The notes beneath the pieces are model-generated. The model was not told the origin of the DNA, searched no databases, and was given only the letters and a program-made list of their open reading frames with translations. From assembly GCF_025370935.1 (NCBI RefSeq), contig NC_133477.1, positions 2,666,609 through 2,730,608 on the forward strand: a DNA stretch of 64,000 nucleotides. Reading direction: 5' to 3'. Shown here in pieces: positions 47,511-57,815 of the stretch. The first letter of the stretch is position 1. The number at the start of each line of letters is the position of its first letter. The stretch is from Choristoneura fumiferana. Taxonomy: Eukaryota > Arthropoda > Insecta > Lepidoptera > Tortricidae. Both the position numbers and the translations under genes were made by a program.

Positions 47511-48856
47511 CTGTAATCAACAATTTAAGTTTGATTTAGTGGTAGAAACTAATTATAATTACACAAGATTTAGATAATGTTAAGTTAATCATGCGTTGAT
47601 TTAACTCGGGTTAGCGGCCGTGTAAGACGCTCCGCTGAGTGCGTGCGTCGATTTTGGCGGCCCTCTAGTATGAAGTCGGATTACTGCTTACAATTACTTG
47701 TATTGTGCTAGAACTCTGTTAAGCAGCTAAACTTAACAGTCGGGACCCATTAGGTACTAAGAATTTTTGAGCTGGTCGCGATTTGAATGATACTTAACAC
47801 AGTTCTAGACCACTACGTGCACGTCTTGTTTTCTTCTTATCAGTATTTTTTTAACGCAGTCGGGTTTTAATTTTTTAAATTTAATGTTTTATTTCATACT
47901 TTTTTGATATTTCTGTGAAAAAGGTAAATAAAAACACATGACTTGTATATATTTTTTAATCTGTTTTTAAATCCCTTCATTTATATACCCTTTAAACTTT
48001 ATTTAGATACCCTACTCGATTGGTTTGAATAAAAAAAAGTTTGAAGACACAATTTGGCGCCAAATATCCGCCATTTAAATTTTTTATGAATCTCATGTAC
48101 CCAGTCTCACTTGCGTCATTAAGAAGAATCCAATGACGTACCTATCATTTATCGATTCAGCCGTTGAGTAGTTACGAGAGGACATAGGAGTAGACATACA
48201 TACATACATAAGTATGGTACGGGTCAAACACATAACCCTTGCTTCTTCACAGTCGGGTAAAAACATTACTTTTCTTACAAAATGTTAGTAGTGTATAAAA
48301 TGCTTGGATGGAATTGTGTCAGAGTAGCCAGGTTGATTTTAGAGAGGTTTCCAAAGCATGGATCAAAGACAAAGCAATCAATGCATCTGTGCATCCAGTC
48401 GTTTGTTGCTCGATTAATAGAATACACACAATTATGTCAATCATTCAATATTCATAATCAACATATCATGCATTAATAGCGAGATCAAAAAAGTGTCTGA
48501 ATCTCATCTCGCTAGAAGCGCCAGCGCGGTGCATAAGCCCTAACGAAAATGTCCACTCCACGCCACTGCTATGTATGGAATAATTTTTCCATCATGTGCA
48601 CTGTATTTTTGTTGCTCTAGTGCTGGCTACAATGGGATCAATCAGCACTACTGAACAAAATGAAGTTGGACAAGGCACTTAAGAAAAATTAAACCGTTGT
48701 TTTTCTAATTATATATAGCGTTTAGTGCCGGTGCATAATTGTTTCTTAATTAGCTAGTTTTCAAAAAGTGAAAACAAAATTGTCAAATGTGGTCATCGCT
48801 CCTCCTATGTTTTGGCACAACAGGAAAAGCGACATTACATACTAAGAGTATCTCCT

Positions 48857-48894
48857 GCAGGGCTACTACGAAACTAGAAACTCGAAGTTCGTGG
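48857..48894. mobile_element. Half copy of MITE family A
   Basis: GCAGGGCTACTACGAAACTA and ACTCGAAGTTCGTGG correspond to one arm of the palindrome. The other arm is missing. Confidence 0.75.
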
Positions 48895-49429
48895 AAGGAA
48901 GTGCCATAAATAATTGCTTTGTGGTGATGAATAGATGGGATGTCAGCCATACGTTGTCACACTGTGCCTGTACCATATTTTCGACTCACCCATACAAACA
49001 CACTGTGCTGGTGACCTTGATTGTCCATCTGTTGTGTTTGCTGCTTGCAATACATCAATACGGTTAAAAATAACACGGGGTCAATATAGATATGAAATGC
49101 GGACAGTGCAATAGATAACGAACTCTCAGTAGTTCGTTTAGTGTTCATTTGACGAGGCGAATTCGTTACGTTATTGTTGAATTTTATTATATGTGTGACG
49201 CGGCTGTGATGAGCGTCACCGTGTTGCGGGAAATGTAAAAGTGATGATAATAAACGTTTTTGAAGACGACTCGCGTATCGGCGGGTCCCTGACTCAACAT
49301 TGTGTATGAAATTTTACCAAATTGGAATAACCATTTTAGATACACATCCTAAAGTAGAGATACCAATTTCTTAAATATTCGCATACGAACAAACACGCAC
49401 GCAGTCACAAATTTTCGCATTTATAATAT

Positions 49430-49510
49430 CAGTAGGCCTAGCCTTTACCCGTGGCTTCGCACGCGTAAACCATTGGGTTGTAGCAGTTGAATTGAAATTC
49501 CAGGATTCCG
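49430..49510 (+). repeat. Lepidopteran interspersed repeat, junction of two copies
   Basis: The 3' end of one copy (TTCGCATTTATAATATCAGT) abuts the 5' end of another (GCCTTTACCCGTGGCTTCGC). It belongs to the same family as 20128-21470. Confidence 0.6.
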
Positions 49511-49715
49511 CTAAAAAAGCCATGCTAATTAAGAGATTTTTAGGGGAATTATATCATGGATCAAACCAAAAATTATATCATGGATTTCATTAAACGTCCA
49601 TTAAGATCGCCCGCGCCAAATTTCACGTCTAATCCTAGGGCGCTTGATAGTAGTTTGGAACAGAAGAAAGATCGCCGCAGTATGATCATTTCCAACAAAT
49701 AAAACACGAATTCAC

Positions 49716-49926
49716 CTTGCAATAGACACCGAAATAGGGTTGTTCGTGGCACTCGCTCTCCATACCAGTGATGGTGAACTCGAAGTGCACCTGGTCGATG
49801 GGTATACGGTTGTGACGCGAGTAGTTCTGCAGGACGCCCGTGAGGAACGACTGGGTGAAGTAGAATCCGGATATCCAGAACACTATGGGTGGGCCCTCGT
49901 CTATCCAGTCTTGGAGGAATTTCAAC
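49716..49926 (-). CDS. Axonemal dynein heavy chain, penultimate coding exon
   Basis: The acceptor TTTACAG precedes one base that completes an Arg codon from the upstream exon. Seventy codons follow, LKFLQDWIDEGPPIVFWISG to EQPYFGVYCK, and the exon ends exactly on a codon at AAG|GTGAAT. The FYFTQSFLTGVLQNYSR block is a hallmark of the dynein C-terminal domain that folds against the AAA ring. It is joined in phase to 54978-55186 upstream and 47214-47510 downstream. The intron upstream (49927-54977) holds the GSKIP-like gene on the opposite strand. Confidence 0.95.
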
Positions 49927-49989
49927 CTGTAAACAGAGTAGTAGAAATTACGACCGTGCAGTGTTTAATGTTGACGATTGCTTGATTAT

Positions 49990-50150
49990 GGTCTCCTAGC
50001 TGTTGCCTGCGACTTCGTCTGCGAAGAATTCATTTATCGCGCGCCAGCAGGAAGTGCACATTTTCTGGGATAAAAGCTATTCTATGTTTGTCGCGGAGTA
50101 ATCCTAGGTTCACAGTAAAATCCATAGCGACAAAGTATTTAGTCTAGAAT
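49990..50150 (+). repeat. Lepidopteran interspersed repeat fragment
   Basis: It contains AGCTGTTGCCTGCGACTTCG and GGGATAAAAGCTATTCTATG, matching the head of the 20128-type repeat. It is incomplete. Confidence 0.55.
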
Positions 50151-50989
50151 AGCCTAGATCTCAGGTATATCAGTAAACAAAGCATCTTACTTTCAACTAG
50201 GAATGTATACATTTAAAGTACTCACATTCCTTTCAGCAACGGAACCCTCAGGTTCCTTCGGAGGACCTCCCAACTCCCCTTATAGTCCATCCCAAGCCAC
50301 CAAGAGCCTGGCACTTCGAGCTCAATTTTACATTCAATTCATGTTTCAATATTCTGTGCCATTTCGGTTGCTTTCATTCAACTTTACTTATATGCTTTGT
50401 CTTCTGATTGCCCATTCATATTTTCAATAAGACAAATTACTCACTGAACTGCAGGTGTTGAAATTCAGCCGGACTTTCCAGGCACTTCAAAAACTCACCC
50501 TCCTGGTCAAGCTTATTATTTCTTCTATATTTTTTACTCTCAGTTTTGATGTTCTCGCGACAGTTCGCGACAATGTCCTTATCAGGCCCTCGAACTATCT
50601 TCATACTCATCATCAACATTACTCATCACGATCGGTTGTCAGTGTGTCAATCAAACAAACAAACATACCTACTCATATTCACATTTATAATGTTATTTAG
50701 GATTTCGCAACGTCGTGAATGCCTAACTTTTCCTCTATACTTTAAAATAGAAAACGCTTGCTCGCTGCTCTGCAATATCTGTAGTCTATAATTTGCCCGT
50801 TTAACATCAGATCTGATAAGAATATTGTGTTCCACGACGGAGCAGAAGGTAGTGAGAAAAGTTTTTCCCTGTGAAAGAATTTACGTCATTTTGGCTACGG
50901 AACCCAAAAAAACTAACAAAAACGCTTTTATGGTTAAAGGAACTCAAATATAATTGAACTAATATACCCTAAGATATTCCAACAAAAAA

Positions 50990-51294
50990 AGCCGTGGTGG
51001 CCTAGTGGTTTGACCTATCGCCTCTCAAACAGAGGGTCGTGGCTTCAAACCCCGGCTCGCACCTCTGAGTTTTTCCAAATTCATGTGCGGAATTACATTT
51101 GAAATTTACCACGAGCTTTGCGGTGAAGGAAAACATCGTGAGGAAACCTGCACAAACCTGCGAAGCAATTCAATGGTGCGTGTGAAGTTCCCAATCCGCA
51201 CTGGGCCCGCGTGGGAACTATAGCCCAAGCCCTCTTGTTCTGAGAGGAGGCCTGTGCCCAGCAGTGGGACGTATATAGGCTGGGATGATGATGA
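50990..51294 (+). mobile_element. tRNA-headed SINE family 1, full copy
   Basis: The head GCCGTGGTGGCCTAGTGGTT, B box GGCTTCAAACCCC, body and tail GTATATAGGCTGGGATGATG are all present. It lies about 150 bp upstream of the GSKIP-like coding exon, in the same orientation, within the dynein intron. Confidence 0.9.
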
Positions 51295-51442
51295 TTTATG
51301 CCTATGGGCGATGCAATAACCATTACAAATCTGCTTCTTAACACTTCTTTTTATCTTGTTTTGATTATTTTAATGCTAGTAATTCACCATATTCTACATA
51401 GTGCATTAATAATGATATGATTTCCTTTTTTTTCTTTTCCAG

Positions 51443-51800
51443 AACAATGAGTGAGCAAGTTTTGTCCGAAGGCACATGGCCACAGGAAGCTGAGGCGGCC
51501 ATCAACGACATCCGTAAGCACGTGAAAGCAGCCAACATATCAACCCAACTAAAGAGTACCAATCAACGGATCTACATCAACCTAACAACCCTAGAGAACT
51601 CAGACTACTGCATCGAGATGTCCAGCGCGGGGTTCAGAGTCGTCGGGCGAACGTACGACGACACGACCTTAGCTATCATAGAGAACATGAACTATGAAAC
51701 ACCATACGCTTTGCTGAACAGCATCAGCCAAAAGTACAGGGAATCGTTCGGCGGCGAACTCATGAACAAACTACTGGATCTGGCCAAACGAGAGACTTAA
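51443..51800 (+). CDS. GSKIP: GSK3-beta interaction protein (GSKIP) homologue
   Basis: The coding exon begins after a strong acceptor (TTTTCTTTTCCAG at 51430-51442). The start codon is at 51447, four bases into the exon, and the stop is TAA at 51798-51800; 117 residues. The protein is one GSKIP domain: WPQEAEAAINDIRKHV, then YINLTTLENSDYCIEMSSAG, RVVGRTYD and the C-terminal ALLNSISQKYRESFGGEL. In the human family member the C-terminal helix (around SPAYREAFG) binds GSK3-beta, and the YREsFG match is kept here; an N-terminal helix there anchors PKA. A small cytosolic scaffold role for GSK3 (and perhaps PKA) is inferred. At least one non-coding 5' exon must exist upstream but was not located. 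The whole coding exon lies antisense inside a dynein intron. Confidence 0.9.
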
Positions 51801-52460
51801 ATTAATACCTAGTCGTAACACCACGTTAGAGCTTATTTTGTAGTGACAAACAGCCTTACTAGAGATAGACATTCTGTCACATTACACGAGCTTTTTGACA
51901 AATATTTGTAACGGATTTCTGGATTTTTGAAGGTTGTTTGGAGTGATAAAATGGTTGTAATTGTAATTGGGAACTACGTCGTAACTGTCAGTATTTATCA
52001 GTGCTATATGTATTTAAAACATTAATATTTAGACCAATTAGGGATACACCTTGTCTTCTTAACCAATACCCTTTTTGCTGTTGTTCTGGTTACTTTTTGG
52101 CCAGTAAATCGAATACCTAGATGTTTTTTTGTTTCCACTTGTGTGTTTTTGAATGTATCTTAAATGGTCAACAGTATTTAATTTAGACACGACTGTGTTT
52201 CCTTGTATTTTAGGCCTAATTAGTAAGCCTACATGCTAGTTTTAAGTTTACTTGATTGACGTACTATTTACAAAAAGTATATCTCTTATATTATGATCTT
52301 CTAGAATAGATAAATGTAAACATTGTGACCACTGTGATTGAAATTTTAATTTAAGGACACTTCGACGAGCCCAATGTAGAAGATAGCCAATGACTGTCTA
52401 GTGCGTATAATAAGTGTCAATTCCTCATATTAGGATTTCAAAAATAAATTAAAATGTGTA
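51801..52460 (+). other. Likely 3' UTR of the GSKIP-like gene
   Basis: AT-rich sequence without ORFs after the stop codon. AATAAA at about 52444-52449 is the first plausible polyadenylation signal; another AATAAA lies near 52909. The extent is inferred. Confidence 0.45.
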
Positions 52461-53530
52461 TTTGAAAATTAATTAGTTAGGAATATCAATTCGGTTATCT
52501 ACATAAGTTATTTTGCTTTTAGTTTTGTGGTTCGACTTTTATCACAATATCGTCACTGATTCGGCAGCGCCTCCAAGTTTTATGTTGTTTTTAACCAACT
52601 TTAAAAATGAGGAGCCGAGAAGTGAGTTACCACAAGGATTATAAACCGATAAATCTTTTTTTTTGTAGAAAAAATATTAACCCTTGGGGTTAAATAGTTT
52701 TTAATTTTTAAGTGCATTTTGTGTTTCATCATTAATTTCTCTGAAGTAGATTTCTGTAAATTATTAGTTGCTACGTTTTAAGTATTCAGGCACCTGCCTA
52801 ACCTGTCTACAATCTACAACATGTAAGTATTTTTTAAAGTTAATTCTTTGTCTTCAACGATTTGTTACGTTGTGTTTTACCATTGTCTAGTAAAGACAAT
52901 AGAAACAAATAAACTCCTTCTGCAAATGGTATATCCAAATGTGATGTGATGCATCAATTCTATCCCAAGGAAGCGGTCAATCTTAACATGATCATAAAAC
53001 CAACAATCGAGACCACCACGCCTCTGAAATAATAATTGAAATCTTTGTTTTCATCTGTGTGTAAAATTTAAAGTAAATGTCAACATGACATAAAACACAC
53101 GACTTAAGACCACTTAGCAGGAGCTTTTCAGGCGTCGTTGTGGCACTCGATAGACTGGCTACTTTAGTATTTTGTGTCATATTAGTTAGTAACGCATGTG
53201 CAATAACGCAGGTCGCATCATCAGTGCAAGGACTGACCGAGTACAAACATTGTAATAAAATGTTAGCTTTAGTTAATGTTTGTGATAGTAAACTGAATTT
53301 ATTTGTTAATAATGGGATTTTATTTACAGTGTTCCTGTCTTTATATCTAAAATATCTATAGAAAAATGAATCGTTGCAATTAAAAAATGCAATTTGTCGA
53401 CTGTAAAATGTAAGCTTTGTAGAAAAAAAGACTAAAAAACAGTAGCTAAAAATCAAAAGTTAAAAAATAGTCTTAAAACGGTGCGGCGAGTGTTTCCTCA
53501 ATTCACTGCCTGTATTTGCTGGTGAAAAAA
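52461..53530. other. Dynein intron; no gene seen
   Basis: AT-rich. Overlapping opposite-strand open frames at 52992-53456 have no recognised domain. Confidence 0.45.
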
Positions 53531-53840
53531 AGCCGTGGTGGCCTAGCGGTTTGACCTATCGCCTCTCAAACAGAGGGTCTTGGGTTCAAACCCCGGCTCG
53601 CACCTCTTTTTCCAAATTCATGTGCGGGATTACATTTGAAATTTACCACGAGCTTTGCGGTGAAGGAAAACATCGTGAGGAAACCTGTACAAACCTGCGA
53701 AGCAATTCAATGGTGCGTGTGAAGTTCCCAATCCGCACTGGGCCCGCGTGGGAACTACGGCCCAAGCCCTCTTGTTCTGAGAGGAGGCCTGTGCCCAGCA
53801 GTGGGACGTATATAGGCTGGGATGATGATGTGATGATGAT
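53531..53840 (+). mobile_element. tRNA-headed SINE family 1, full copy
   Basis: The head AGCCGTGGTGGCCTAGCGGT, B box GGGTTCAAACCCC and GATGATGATG tail are all present. The sequence after the tail, GAATTCACTCTA, recurs inverted as TAGAGTGAATTC just beyond the minus-oriented SINE at 54256-54567. Confidence 0.9.
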
Positions 53841-53847
53841 GAATTCA

Positions 53848-54070
53848 CTCTAGGGGTAAAACCACGCTTCTTGCGAGGAGCAAGGAGGGTGAAGCCTAAA
53901 GTTTTAAAACCACATGTAGGTGGAAATTACGCTACCACAACTTATAGATGGAAACGAAAGCAAGACTGTCAATGTTACTATTTATTTGCTGTGCTGTGCT
54001 GCGGCCTGAAAAGCCATGAAGCCGCTGGGCTCATACCGCGGATTTCTTGAGCAGGTAAGGACAAGGCTTC
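53848..54070 (+). pseudogene. Inverted, decayed copy of dynein intron plus exon
   Basis: On the plus strand GGGGTAAAACCACGCTTCTT, GCGAGGAGCAAGGAGGGTGA and GGAAACGAAAGCAAG match the minus strand at 54810-54930. It ends with a remnant of the duplicated dynein exon: ATGAAGCCGCTGGGCTCATA and TTTCTTGAGCAGGTAAGG (donor site kept). Most of the exon body is deleted, so it cannot be spliced usefully. Confidence 0.75.
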
Positions 54071-54255
54071 GTCAAGCAAGAGTACTTCCCCTCAGCTACC
54101 GTTGACACGTTATGGTTCTGTTCTCTTTGTCAGTTGTTACTCGCAAATATACTCTGTTACTGCTACTAACGACGAATATGCGTGATTGGAGACAGGACTA
54201 GTTTCCTTGTTCATTGTGCGGTCAAGTTGCTCGCCGCTCAGTTATCACCAGCAAA

Positions 54256-54567
54256 TCATCATCATCATCATCATCCCAGCCTATATACGTCCCACTGCTG
54301 GGCACAGGCCTCCTCTCAGAACAAGAGGGCTTGGGCCATAGTTCCCACGCGGGCCCAGTGCGGATTGGGAACTTCACACGCACCATTGAATTGCTTCGCA
54401 GGTTTGTGCAGGTTTCCTCACGATGTCTTCCTTCACCGCAAAGCGCGTGGTAAATTTCAAATGTAATTCCGCACATGAATTTCTAAAAACTCAAGAGGTG
54501 CGAGCCGGGGTAACCCACGACCCTCTGCTTGAGAGGCGATAGGTCAAACCACTAGGCCACCACGGCT
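54256..54567 (-). mobile_element. tRNA-headed SINE family 1, full copy, minus
   Basis: A complete copy in the orientation opposite to 53531-53840, with CATCATCATC (tail) on the left and the ACCACGGCT head on the right. The B box is slightly damaged (GGGTTACCCCGG). Confidence 0.9.
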
Positions 54568-54621
54568 GTAGAGTGAATTCACCCAGCTTTAAAACAAAAG
54601 CTATGGCATGAACGTCCTTAC

Positions 54622-54785
54622 CAGCTCAAGAAATCAGCGACATAGGAGCCCAGCGGCGTCATGGAGGGGTAGCTTTTAAACATCCAGGCCGAGAGCACGA
54701 TGCCCTTGACGAAGGCGTTGTTGCAGCGCTCCAGTTCGACGCTCATGATGGCCAGGTCATGCGCCACCACGTGCTCGCAGCTAAC
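54622..54785 (-). pseudogene. Duplicated dynein exon, open but shortened (possible alternative exon)
   Basis: On the minus strand it encodes VSCEHVVAHDLAIMSVELER, then CNNAFVKGIVLSAWMFKSYP and SMTPLGSYVADFLSW. This is clearly a copy of the exon at 54978-55186 but lacks the first ~15 codons' worth of sequence. It stays open, ends at a GTAAGG donor in phase 2 like the original, and an ATTAG acceptor at 54787-54786 would give entry in phase 0. The pyrimidine tract before that acceptor is poor. It is either a decaying pseudo-exon (more likely) or a mutually exclusive alternative exon. Confidence 0.7.
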
Positions 54786-54977
54786 CTAATAGCAACTTTG
54801 ACAGCCTTGCTTTCGTTTCCCGTCTACAACTTGTTTGAGCTGCAAAATTTCCACCCTGTATTGTGGTTTCTAGACTTCAGGCTTCACCCTCCTTGCTCCT
54901 CGCAAGAACCGCAGTTTTACCCCATGGGGTAACTTCAACCGGATTCGGAACAACTGTGGCGTCATGAATGCCCTTAC

Positions 54978-55186
54978 CTGCTCAAGAAATCAGCGACATA
55001 TGAGCCCAGCGGTTTCATGGATGGATAGCTTTTGGACATCCAGGCGGAGGGCACGATGCCTTTAACGAAGGCGTTGTTGCAGCCCTCCAGCTCGGCGCTC
55101 ATGATGGCCAGGCCCTGCGCCGCCATGTGCACGCCGTGGAGCGTGCGTGCCACCACTGACAGCAGACGATTGTAGCGGATGAGCTC
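54978..55186 (-). CDS. Axonemal dynein heavy chain, coding exon
   Basis: The acceptor CCTCCACAG leads into ELIRYNRLLSVVARTLHGVH and the exon continues through ELEGCNNAFVKGIVPSAWMS to KPLGSYVADFLS plus two bases of an Arg codon. The donor is GCAG|GTAAGG. Entry is phase 0 and exit phase 2, completed by the first base of 49716-49926. The QELIRxNRL and PxxWxxxSYPSxKPLGxYVxDxLxR blocks are conserved in the dynein C-terminal region. A second copy of this exon lies 200-360 bp downstream. Confidence 0.95.
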
Positions 55187-55622
55187 CTGTGGAGGGAGGC
55201 CATAGACGTAGCGACTTACTCGTGAGACTTTTAGAGTTGCACTAGTACCTATACTGTAACGAGTGATGGAAGACATTTGCACAAATGCAGTACAGTTATA
55301 GGGTATAGGTACACGTACAAATTACCAAGCACCAGAAGTAAAAACAAGCGTTGGAAGATACTTGCGCAAATAGAGCGAAGTACAGTTACAGTAAATACTT
55401 GTGTAAGTCAAAATTTGCGTAATTAAACGGGTGTTGGAAGACACCTGCGCAAGCACAGTACAATAACATTATGCTTGAGTAAATACATCTCTATCGCGTG
55501 GGAATACGAAAAAGTAGCCTTTGTGCTATTTCCGAAATTCAGCTAGCTACTGACTAAAATTTATTGGCATCTGTTTATCAACCACTCACCCGTCCAAAAA
55601 GTTTCCCAGTGTTCATACAAAC
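55187..55622 (-). other. Dynein intron
   Basis: Non-coding, with short irregular repeats of the type GGAAGACACCTGCGCAA and GTACAGTTACAGT. It joins phase-0 exons. Confidence 0.7.
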
Positions 55623-55817
55623 CTGTTTAAGCACGGTATTCATGCTGTTATAGTACTCCACGGGGTACTTGATGCTGACTTCATAGACGTCGTACGGTCG
55701 TGGCAGGCGCGACATCATCTCGCGCGTCAGTTCGACGACCCCGCCGCCCTCGCCCCCGCCCTCGCCGCCCCCGCCCGCTATTATAGACGTCTGCGTCAGC
55801 AGGCAGCCGAACAGGAG
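55623..55817 (-). CDS. Axonemal dynein heavy chain, coding exon with Gly/Glu-rich insert
   Basis: Sixty-five codons exactly, phase 0 at both ends (acceptor CTTTCCAG, donor CAG|GTTTGT). It encodes LLFGCLLTQTSIIAG, then a GGGGEGGGEGGG run, then VVELTREMMSRLPRPYDVYE and KYPVEYYNSMNTVLKQ. KYPVxYxxSMNTVLxQE is a strongly conserved dynein motif. The glycine run sits where family members carry a variable loop, so it is probably tolerated. The run is encoded by a GC-rich near-repeat and may vary in length between individuals. Confidence 0.93.
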
Positions 55818-56115
55818 CTGGAAAGGATTGATCCTTCGAACCGGACAACTGGTTAAGAGTGGGTGATCTGATAAGTGATCATCTCGACATATGTGCCATC
55901 GGATTGTTGAACCACTCGAAACTGTTCGTAATGTAGCTGAGTTACACTTACATACTCGTAGTAAATATTTTCATTTATAAAACAGAATGGCATTACACGT
56001 CCAAATTACGAGCAGTGGCAAGTGCTACAAATCAACATGCAACTTTTGAGGGCTAGGGGTTTGGTATGTGGGAATGAGGGTTCTGAATTGAAATGGAACA
56101 TCCAAGTAAAGCTAG

Positions 56116-56530
56116 TGTAGTGAAGTAGTGCTATGTGATATAACAGTCGTGCTATGTGGCATGAATCAGTGTTATGTGGCATACAGCAGTGTTATGTGGC
56201 ATCTAGCAGTGCTATGTGTCACGTAGAAGTGCTGCTATGAGGCATCTAGCAGTGCTATGTGTCACGTAACAGTTCTATGTGGTATGTAGTCGTGCTATGT
56301 GGCATCTAGCAGTGTGAAGTCACATGCAGCAGTGCTATGCGGCTTCCAGCACTTCTATGTGCCATCCAGCAGTGCTATGTGGCAGTGGCATCTAGAAGTG
56401 CTATGTGGCTTCTAGCAGTGCTGTGTGATACGCAACAGAGCTATGCGGCATCCAGCACTCTTATATGTAAGATCCAGCACTCCTATGTAGCACCCAGCAG
56501 TGCTATGTGGCATCCAGCTGTATGTGGCTT
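56116..56530 (+). repeat. Degenerate ~20-bp minisatellite in dynein intron
   Basis: About twenty irregular units close to AGCAGTGCTATGTGGCATCT, with variants GTGTCACGT and TGTAGCACC. It ends within a few bases of the next exon's donor side (56541). The open frames across it are a by-product. Confidence 0.85.
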
Positions 56531-56541
56531 GCAGCACTCAC

Positions 56542-56701
56542 CGCGGCAGTCTCCTTGTTGTCCTTAGTAATGTCTGCGTTGTCGTGCAGACCGAAAACCT
56601 CTGGCTTGGCGAGCGCGGGCAGTGCGCGGATGTGCTCCAGCACAGAGTTATAGTCCATGCTGGGCGGCATTCGGTAGTCGCCGCTCGGCGAGAACGAGTA
56701 G
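56542..56701 (-). CDS. Axonemal dynein heavy chain, coding exon
   Basis: The acceptor CTGTACAG is followed by one base that completes an Asp codon (GA|C), then 53 codons ending at GCG|GTGAGT. It encodes YSFSPSGDYRMPPSMDYNSV, then LEHIRALPALAKPEVFGLHD and NADITKDNKETAA. PEVFGLHxNADITKDxxET is diagnostic of dynein heavy chains. It joins phase 2 upstream and phase 0 downstream. Confidence 0.95.
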
Positions 56702-56834
56702 CTGTACAGGCAAAATATAGTCAGCGGCACAAAATTTGGCCCACCCGCTCCACATACAAAATCACCTATTACTGTATACATTTGAGGGCCAGATTTCTGC
56801 CGTTCAGTATTTATATCTTCAATCACTTTGGGCT

Positions 56835-57013
56835 ATAAAGCCCCGTATTCACGGTAAACGATTTGTTGAGGAACATTGTTGAATCAACGAGTTACTGCGT
56901 GTTGCAGAGTTGATCATTGTATGTTGTTGTGCTGCCGCTTGATGAGAAAACTCAGCAACACGTTGATTCAACAATTTTTCTCTACAAATTTTTACAATGA
57001 ATACGGGGCTATA
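56835..57013. mobile_element. ~178-bp MITE in dynein intron
   Basis: The inverted ends are ATAAAGCCCCGTATTCACGG and TGAATACGGGGCTATAG, with GTTGAATCAACG and CGTTGATTCAAC inside. No ORF is present. Confidence 0.75.
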
Positions 57014-57657
57014 GAGGGTTTGCAAAACCTCTGCGGGTAGAATCCAGTAAGAAACTCAACAGAATATTTTTTAATTCAAAATTTGGAATTTTGCAGTTGT
57101 TTACACACTCGCATTGTGCAAAAAAGTTAAATAAGCAATGTGATTCTGGAGGCGTGACCGGAATGAACCCTACACAAATCGTTAAATATTAAAAGTCGTT
57201 TACTATTACCAGTGTATTTGGGTCAATCAACTTTTTTACCGACACTAATCTGTCCACGACATTTTTCAAACAATTGCAGATTTTTGTAAGTAAACATGTT
57301 TTTTATGTTATTTAATAGATGGTGTACATGAATACATGCCATCCTACGTAAGTTCAACCTATTAAACCGTGAAATATCTTGTTGGAAGTAGGATTTTTTG
57401 GTAACGCCAGAGTCAATTTTGGTAACGCAGGAGACGCCCAAAGTGTCGATAAAATAGTTGATTGGCCCATTTATGTGAATCATTAAAATTTTTGTTTTTA
57501 TATATTATCTATTTTATGTGAGGGCCAAGTATGCGTTGGAAACTTATGCGCAAAGAAAAGTAGGGAATGACATGTTGCTGCTGTACTCATACCTATAATG
57601 TGGCTACCGTAAATAAATTGAAACTGTTATAAAATTGAATTTTCAAATGAAACTCAC
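57014..57657 (-). other. Dynein intron; no gene seen
   Basis: AT-rich intron. The 86-codon open frame at 57223-57483 has no recognisable domain and is not needed for the dynein frame. Confidence 0.55.
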
Positions 57658-57815
57658 TCGGGATTGCTCGTGACCTCTTCGTTGTAGAAAATAGAGAGAA
57701 GCGAGAGAATGAGACGGCGATCCTTGTCGTCGGTGACACGGCCGCCATAGTTGCATTCACCAGTGAGGTAGTTCAGTGCATCAAACGGAGTCTCAGAGTA
57801 CTCTGTCAGGAACAT
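57658..57815 (-). CDS. Axonemal dynein heavy chain, coding exon
   Basis: The acceptor CTTGCAG leads into MFLTEYSETPFDALNYLTGE, then CNYGGRVTDDKDRR and LILSLLSIFYNEEVTSNP plus two bases (GA). The donor is CCGA|GTGAGT. YLxGECNYGGRVTDDxDRR is one of the best-conserved blocks of dynein heavy chains. The open frame extends upstream into the intron (DLESEICEILKKCRLK), but homology stops at Met, so the start at the AG before ATG was chosen. Confidence 0.95.

Larger units (their letters stand above)
47511..49715 (-). other. Dynein intron (between the last two coding exons)
   Basis: AT-rich intron. It holds a half copy of MITE family A at 48857-48894 and the start of a lepidopteran interspersed repeat near 49437-49510. 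No further exon is needed: the flanking exons join in phase 0. Confidence 0.7.

Noticed and set aside
54182..54466. Open frames across SINE copies (also 53551-53853, 51093-51344)
   Set aside because: The same peptide arises from every SINE family 1 copy, so it reflects the repeat and not a gene.
56337..56567. Open frame over the AGCAGTGCTATG repeat
   Set aside because: It is a translation of the intronic minisatellite and ends at the dynein splice site region.
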